Below are positions 59,072 through 64,000 of a stretch of DNA of 64,000 nt, piece after piece. The DNA is from Podocnemis expansa. Taxonomy: Eukaryota; Chordata; Testudines; Podocnemididae. The stretch's first letter is position 1. The number at the start of each line of letters is the position of its first letter. Below the pieces are notes generated by a model. The model was not told where the DNA came from. It searched no databases and saw only the letters and a program-made list of their open reading frames with translations. Position numbers and translations under genes: made by a program. The stretch spans positions 51,108,864-51,172,863 of the forward strand of contig ML681994.1 in assembly GCA_007922195.1 (NCBI GenBank). Direction: 5' to 3'.

Positions 59072-59599
59072 AGCTGTATTCACACAGCACTTTTGTTTCG
59101 AAACAACCCCGTTGTTTCGAAACAAAAAAAAACACGTTCACATGACGCACAGTTGTTTCGAAACAAAGGGAAGCCCTTGTTTCAAAACAACTGTGTTGTT
59201 TCAAAACAAGTTAAACCCCATTTGGGGTCGAAACAAACTTGTTTCGAAACCCTTGTTTCGAAACAAGGCATGTGAAATGTTGTTTTGGAACAAAGTGTGC
59301 TGAGGGGGGGCTGCCCTTCCTCCCAGGGTGCTTAGCACCCTGGGAGGAAGGTGACATGTTGTTTCGGAACACTTTGTTCCGAAACAAAATGTCCAAACAG
59401 GGCTGTTTCAAAACCTCTGGTTTCGAAACAACCCTGTTTCGAAACGCAACAAGGTTTAAGCTATTTCGAAACAACCACGGCCATTTCGAAACAAGCTGTT
59501 TGCTTGTTTCAAAATGGCCGTGCGTCGTGTGGCCATGGCACTTCTTATTTCAAAACAACCTCTGTTGTTTTGAAATAAGAAGTGTGTGTGGCCATACCC
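59072..59599. mobile_element. Palindromic Harbinger-like MITE (foldback)
   Basis: The ends AGCTGTATTCACAC and inverted GGGTATGGCCACAC are flanked by TAT on both sides (59069-59071, 59600-59602). Its centre is the near-perfect palindrome 59316-59350 (CTTCCTCCCAGGGTGCT around a single T). At least nine TTTCGAAA palindromes are present, with six more in C-to-T decayed form. The two halves mirror each other, so it looks like a head-to-head duplication of half an element. Confidence 0.75.
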
Positions 59600-59676
59600 T
59601 ATGAGTGCTTGTCCCTTCCCCTCCTATACAGCAGACATATTGCTCTGTATAGTGCATGTTGGTGAGATGCCTATAT

Positions 59677-60173
59677 GGGTATATCCACACACAGCTTTTA
59701 AATCGAAATAATGCTGGTTATTTTGATTTTTAAAAGTGTAGGTCCACACAACATTTTCTTGTTTCAAAATGATGAGCTCCATTTTGAAACATGTAAAGTT
59801 AGATCGATTCAATAAAACCTAGTTTCAAATCAAAACAATGCTTGGATAGCAACCATTATATTGAAATACTGCTATGCAGATGTGTTACTTCAATTTAACA
59901 GTTTTGCCCTGCTCCTCCCCAAGGTGCCTTCCTCTTTCTGTATATTGGGTGGGAGCTTGGATCTTCTAGGGGGCCATCTTGGCACACATCCCATGGTGTC
60001 CTTCTCCTAAATCAAACTAGCAAGTCCTGTCCCTGGATATGCTAGTTCAATTTGACTTTCTAGTGTTGACCTCTTAAATTGATTTATCTTAAATCGACTT
60101 AATGATTTTTGTGGCAATTTTATTAAATTGATTTTAGTTAAATCATTTTAAGTGTCTGTGTGGGGACACAGCC
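59677..60173. mobile_element. Harbinger-like MITE, TTTCGAAA family, inverted
   Basis: GGGTATATCCACACAC left and inverted GGCTGTGTCCCCACAC right; flanked by TAT on both sides (59674-59676, 60174-60176). The core (about 59920-60010) is the reverse complement of the core at 12.5 and 41.2 kb. It sits 77 bp from the previous MITE. Palindromes here are decayed, with no intact TTTCGAAA. Confidence 0.75.
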
Positions 60174-63100
60174 TATGTGTAAGCACACTGGCTAGGAAAC
60201 AGTGCTGTTCAGCAGTATTTGACCCCCACTGTCCATTCATGGTGTGATGCTTGCACAGACTCTACTGGACAACAATGAATTAATAAGCAAATGTGGGCTC
60301 TGGTGCCTCTGCATCATTGGAAAATGAGAAAGGTTGGGATTGGAGGGAGGAGCATAAGAGAGAGAAACCCAGATCAGTGGTAGACCATGAGGGAGAGCAA
60401 GCTGTCAGCCCTCAGCTTCTGGAAAGAAGACTGGCTGAAGCAAGAGCTCTGCAGATTGACATTGTCCAAAGGCCATCCCTGAAAGGAGGGAAGGCCTGAT
60501 GCTGACTCATCTTGAGCAGGAACCATTCCCTGTGAATTCAGTTCCAAACCATAGTGCAACATCCTAACAAGGAAAAGATCCTTAACCCAACTTCAGGATG
60601 AATGACTTGTGTTATTTCCCCTTATTTCTATTCATTGACTGTCAGAAAGGAACAGACTTTAAAGTGGCCTAGCCAGAGGGCAACTCAGAGGAAGAAGCAC
60701 ACCACTGTATTTCCAAAGAAACTATTGGCAGGAGGTACCTGACAGGGAAGGAGCTGATACTCCATGCCTATCCACAAGTACTAGCCAGCACTGAGTGATC
60801 CCTTCATAATGGATAAAGATTTCCATAATTAATTGAATGTATTCATTTTTAAAACTAATTTAGAAAACCATGGAATCTAAGGATTCTAATAATGTGTACT
60901 CTAATGCTACATATGGCCCTTGTCCTTGGTTGACTTGTGCAGCTCCTATTAACATCAAACTGAGTTTTGCAATATCATAACTTTTCATGGTATGCTTTGT
61001 ACAAGACTCATTGTAATTGGATGATAGTGGCAATATCAATCATATAAATAGTCATACTTAAGCATACAGAATCACAGCTTGACAAAATGTGGGGAAGATT
61101 ACTTTTCTTATGGAGGAACTAAAAGAGAGTACTCCAGGGTTATTGACATGACACATTAACACAGATGAAAACACACTTACATCTTTATAAAGTGCATTAT
61201 GTTTTATGAACTTGACTTTTGATATTAACAAGAACAAACCATATTTTTCCTGTACTAATTTCCCCAGTTCCTGAAATGGGTGGCCCTTCCAGTTAGACCC
61301 ACTCAGATGCTGCCAGAGTCTGCATGCAGTCTAAAAAGTTTCATGTTTCAATCTGAAGCACAATTATTTCAAAGATATTTCTCACAAATAGTGTATCACA
61401 ATGCTTCTCTTTATCTAAAGAAACTATACTAAAGCAGTGAAATGCAATAAATGTAATATGAAAATTAATGGCTCTTCAGGGCAACAGTGGCAGTGAGGAA
61501 GACATTTTTATGTCAAGTGCTGCTCCACATAGCATCTCTAGAAATATCTACAAAGAATGCCAGCAAGATGCAAATGATTCCACAAACCCCACAGGAACTC
61601 AATATCACTGAAACACAAGTTATTCAAACTTGTGCCTGCTTGGGGGGGGGATTGTATGGAAATCTGCATTTGATTCATCTTGCTTATTAATTGTTAAACT
61701 ACTGTTTGTGATTTTCTTTATATCTACATCTTCCTCATATCTTTATTATAGAGGATTTCTGTTTATCCAATAAAATATAAAGTTGTTCAAGATTTGCAAC
61801 ATAATATTCTGTATTAACTTTTTGATGAAAAAGAATAATTATTGGTTGTTTGAGAGCCAATTTTAATTATTTTTATTGCTATGTTTAATTGGAAATAAAA
61901 TTGCAAATGTCTCAGAATCTTTTTGGCAGTATAAATTATCCTTTTTGAGAATCTTATGTCACAGTTAAACTGTGAAATTAGCCATTTTTTGTCTTAATCA
62001 TTCATGAAGCTTGTCAACATTGATTAATGCAGAGCCCTAATTATCCATCTCCCAACAGTTTCATATCAATTACAGAAGATCCATCATTTAAAATAAAAGT
62101 CTGATAATAAAGGAGTCCCAATTTTAACTTTATTAATCAAAAGTGTTTTGTTGGTTTTTTTTTTTAAGTTTGACATTGACAGATGAGGAGATTGGAGTTA
62201 TCTGGCTCTGAAATCTAAAAGAATGTGTTACAGCTTTCTAAAGCATTAAGGAATAACTGAACTAGGACCAGCTTTTTCAAACTTATGGTCGTTTTTTCAG
62301 GGGTGCCAAACCTTATCCATTTCCATCAAGGTTGACCAGAGCTCTGGATACTCAGAACCCTCTGCAAGTTATTGTTTAAGGTGCATAACTGGGGTAAGAC
62401 ATCCATCCAGACTACAAGTAGATCTGCTGACTTCAGTGACGCTATTCTTCTCACTGAAGTTAGTTCATGTTTAAATCCTTCCCACTGAAATCAATTGAGA
62501 GTTAGGTGCCTAAATATATGTGAGCATCAGGGCCTTGACACCTAGATTTAGGCTCAAGCTTGAGATTTTTGGTCATTGAACTTACTACAAAAAAAGAAAT
62601 GCCTGTGTATTAGCTTGATCTTTCATTCTTTGAAGACAAACCTTTCCATCCCTAGACCTGGCAAGACAACATTACAACGAAAGAAAGCTGCTCACGAAAA
62701 AGTAAAACAAGTACTTTATGTAGGTAAAATGACATCTAAACAATGACATAGATGTAGAGCAACATTAAATCCAGCAAATTGGACAGCTACATGCTCTGCT
62801 GCATTCAGTAAGTTACAGCTTTATATTGCATGATATCCTTGGTACAATTTGCACCTGCCTCACTAGATTTCCCGAATATTTTCAAGACACACCCTGTTTT
62901 CAGTGAAAAAGGCACAGTGCTTTAAGGGGTGGTGGAAATATACAAGGTTGTTATTCCAGTTGGCAGTTTGTATAGTAAAGCCTCATGCATCAAGCCAGGC
63001 AAGACTGCGTTATGAATCAGAGAGGATATAAATGGTAGGAGAGTTAAAGAGACTGTCTGAGGAAAGCCCACAAAGAGTTTTATAAACAGAGAGAGCAATT

Positions 63101-63898
63101 CTGAATGCACACTGCGGCAGAGTTCTCTTGCATTTCAACCTTCATGTATGAAAACTCCAGCAGACCTTATTAAACATAGCTCATAGAATGAACTACTGAA
63201 TGTTTTCACTACTACCACTTTTCTTGTCTGGAACCATAATTCCTGCTTTCATTTTTTCCACACACCACTTTAAAACTGTGGTATAAAACAGACCAAAGTT
63301 TATTGTGTTAACTTATTCCCCAGTTTTATTAGTATCCAAAATGCAACTATGTGACTTGTTTGGAAAATGCACTCAAGTAGGGCTGTAATATTGTATTGTG
63401 CTCCTCAGGTTAACTCTCAGATTTATAATTGAACTTGGTGTGCTATTTAGATGCAGCTATTTGATATAATCACTGAGATAATAAAAAGAGCTCTCTATAG
63501 AGAGAGAATTTTCTAAACTTCTGATCTTACAATTTCTAAATTCTTTAAAAAAATCTGTAGTTTAGGGAAGAATATCTATGAAGTTATTTGTAGAAAATAA
63601 AAATAGAAGCAATAAGAGCAATAAGTTTTAAATACCACTTATATGTACTTCTTTTATTCCCCAGTGTCCTTAATTCTGTTCTGTGAGCTATAATCAATGG
63701 AATGTGTAAAGAATACAGAATAGGAATCTTTCACAGGAAAGCATCAATCTGTAAATCTTAAATTGTTATACTATGTATCTGTGTATTGGTTTTCCATAAA
63801 AAAAATAAGAGCTAAATTTCATTACAAAGCTCACAGAAAAGGAAGACACATAGCTGCATGATCGAAGGAACATCTTGGGTAAGGAACTATGGCTCAGA
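60174..63898. other. Long gene-free block, possible conserved non-coding
   Basis: No exon or transposon recognised. The part at 61780-62110 is very AT-rich, repeat-free and full of TAATTA-type motifs, a look shared by deeply conserved enhancers. The frame at 60293-60499 has no domain. Confidence 0.4.
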
Positions 63899-64000
63899 GG
63901 CTGTGTTCACACACACAGGGTTATTTCGAAACAAGCTGTGTCGAAACGACTTGTTTCGAAACAACACCTTATTTCGAAATATCTTATTTCGAATTAACAA
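63899..64000. mobile_element. Start of another Harbinger-like MITE, cut by window end
   Basis: GGCTGTGTTCACACACACAG followed by TTTCGAAACAA, TTTCGAAATA units and a final GAATTAAC. Its left end matches the 59-kb MITEs and it retains several intact TTTCGAAA sites. The right half lies beyond 64000. Confidence 0.7.

Noticed and set aside
59072..59599. CRISPR-like regular repeat array (TTTCGAAACAA units)
   Set aside because: Units are palindromic, irregularly spaced and within a TIR element in a vertebrate genome; no spacers of constant length.
60293..60499. 68-codon frame starting MGSGASASLENEKG, like an N-myristoylated protein
   Set aside because: The frame ends abruptly, has no splice or promoter context and no recognised family. 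The MG start alone is weak evidence.

Overview
This is 64 kb of vertebrate nuclear DNA, most likely from a turtle; a crocodilian is the main alternative. The evidence is the repeat mix: CR1 LINEs in several states of decay, a Penelope-like retroelement (PLE) with a GIY-YIG domain plus seven copies of its 3' tail, many short terminal-inverted-repeat (TIR) DNA transposons with ends like GGCTATGTCTACAC, hAT-type short elements with 8-bp target duplications, and a tRNA-like SINE. The background is AT-rich with no operons and no dense coding. I found no host protein-coding exon, rRNA, functional tRNA or CRISPR array. The window reads as a gene desert or a large intron. Almost all open frames are chance; the exceptions are decayed reverse transcriptase and GIY-YIG remnants. 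Family names rest on recognised motifs, not on database searches.

Layout. 1-10 kb: quiet AT-rich DNA with one old CR1-like remnant (1675-2810). 10-16 kb: a hAT element, two Harbinger-like MITEs, a SINE with opposed tRNA-like heads, and a TA-flanked GC-rich element holding a 100-N assembly gap (15553-15652). 16-20 kb: a quiet block, a CR1 (17490-18868) whose catalytic FADD box reads FANN, and an 899-bp MITE. 21-32 kb: a PLE hairpin, a MITE split by a solo LTR (25481-26541), a Z-DNA-prone microsatellite, and a 1.9-kb minus-strand CR1 interrupted by a GC-rich insert. 32-45 kb: a hAT element with a perfect 8-bp duplication (32148-32335), the PLE coding remnant (35537-36600), a PLE hairpin split by a MITE (40997-41662), and a 2.3-kb composite MITE containing a PLE copy, a hAT copy and a minisatellite. 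44.8-46.2 kb: a TATA box, a chain of stem-loops, a splice-donor-like site and AATAAA, perhaps an LTR/leader remnant. 46-64 kb: a minus-strand CR1, a near-perfect 22-bp hairpin, more MITEs including a foldback element (59072-59599), and another cut by the window end.

How the parts relate. Nesting gives relative ages: PLE hairpin before MITE at 41 kb, MITE before solo LTR at 25 kb, and composite MITE before PLE and hAT copies at 42-43 kb. One MITE insertion leaves its pre-insertion site readable in the opposite hairpin arm, fixing the target as TAA. The MITEs share terminal ends but carry different internal palindromes (TTTCGAAA, GTTCGAAC, GTCGAC types), several partly decayed in the way expected from CpG methylation.
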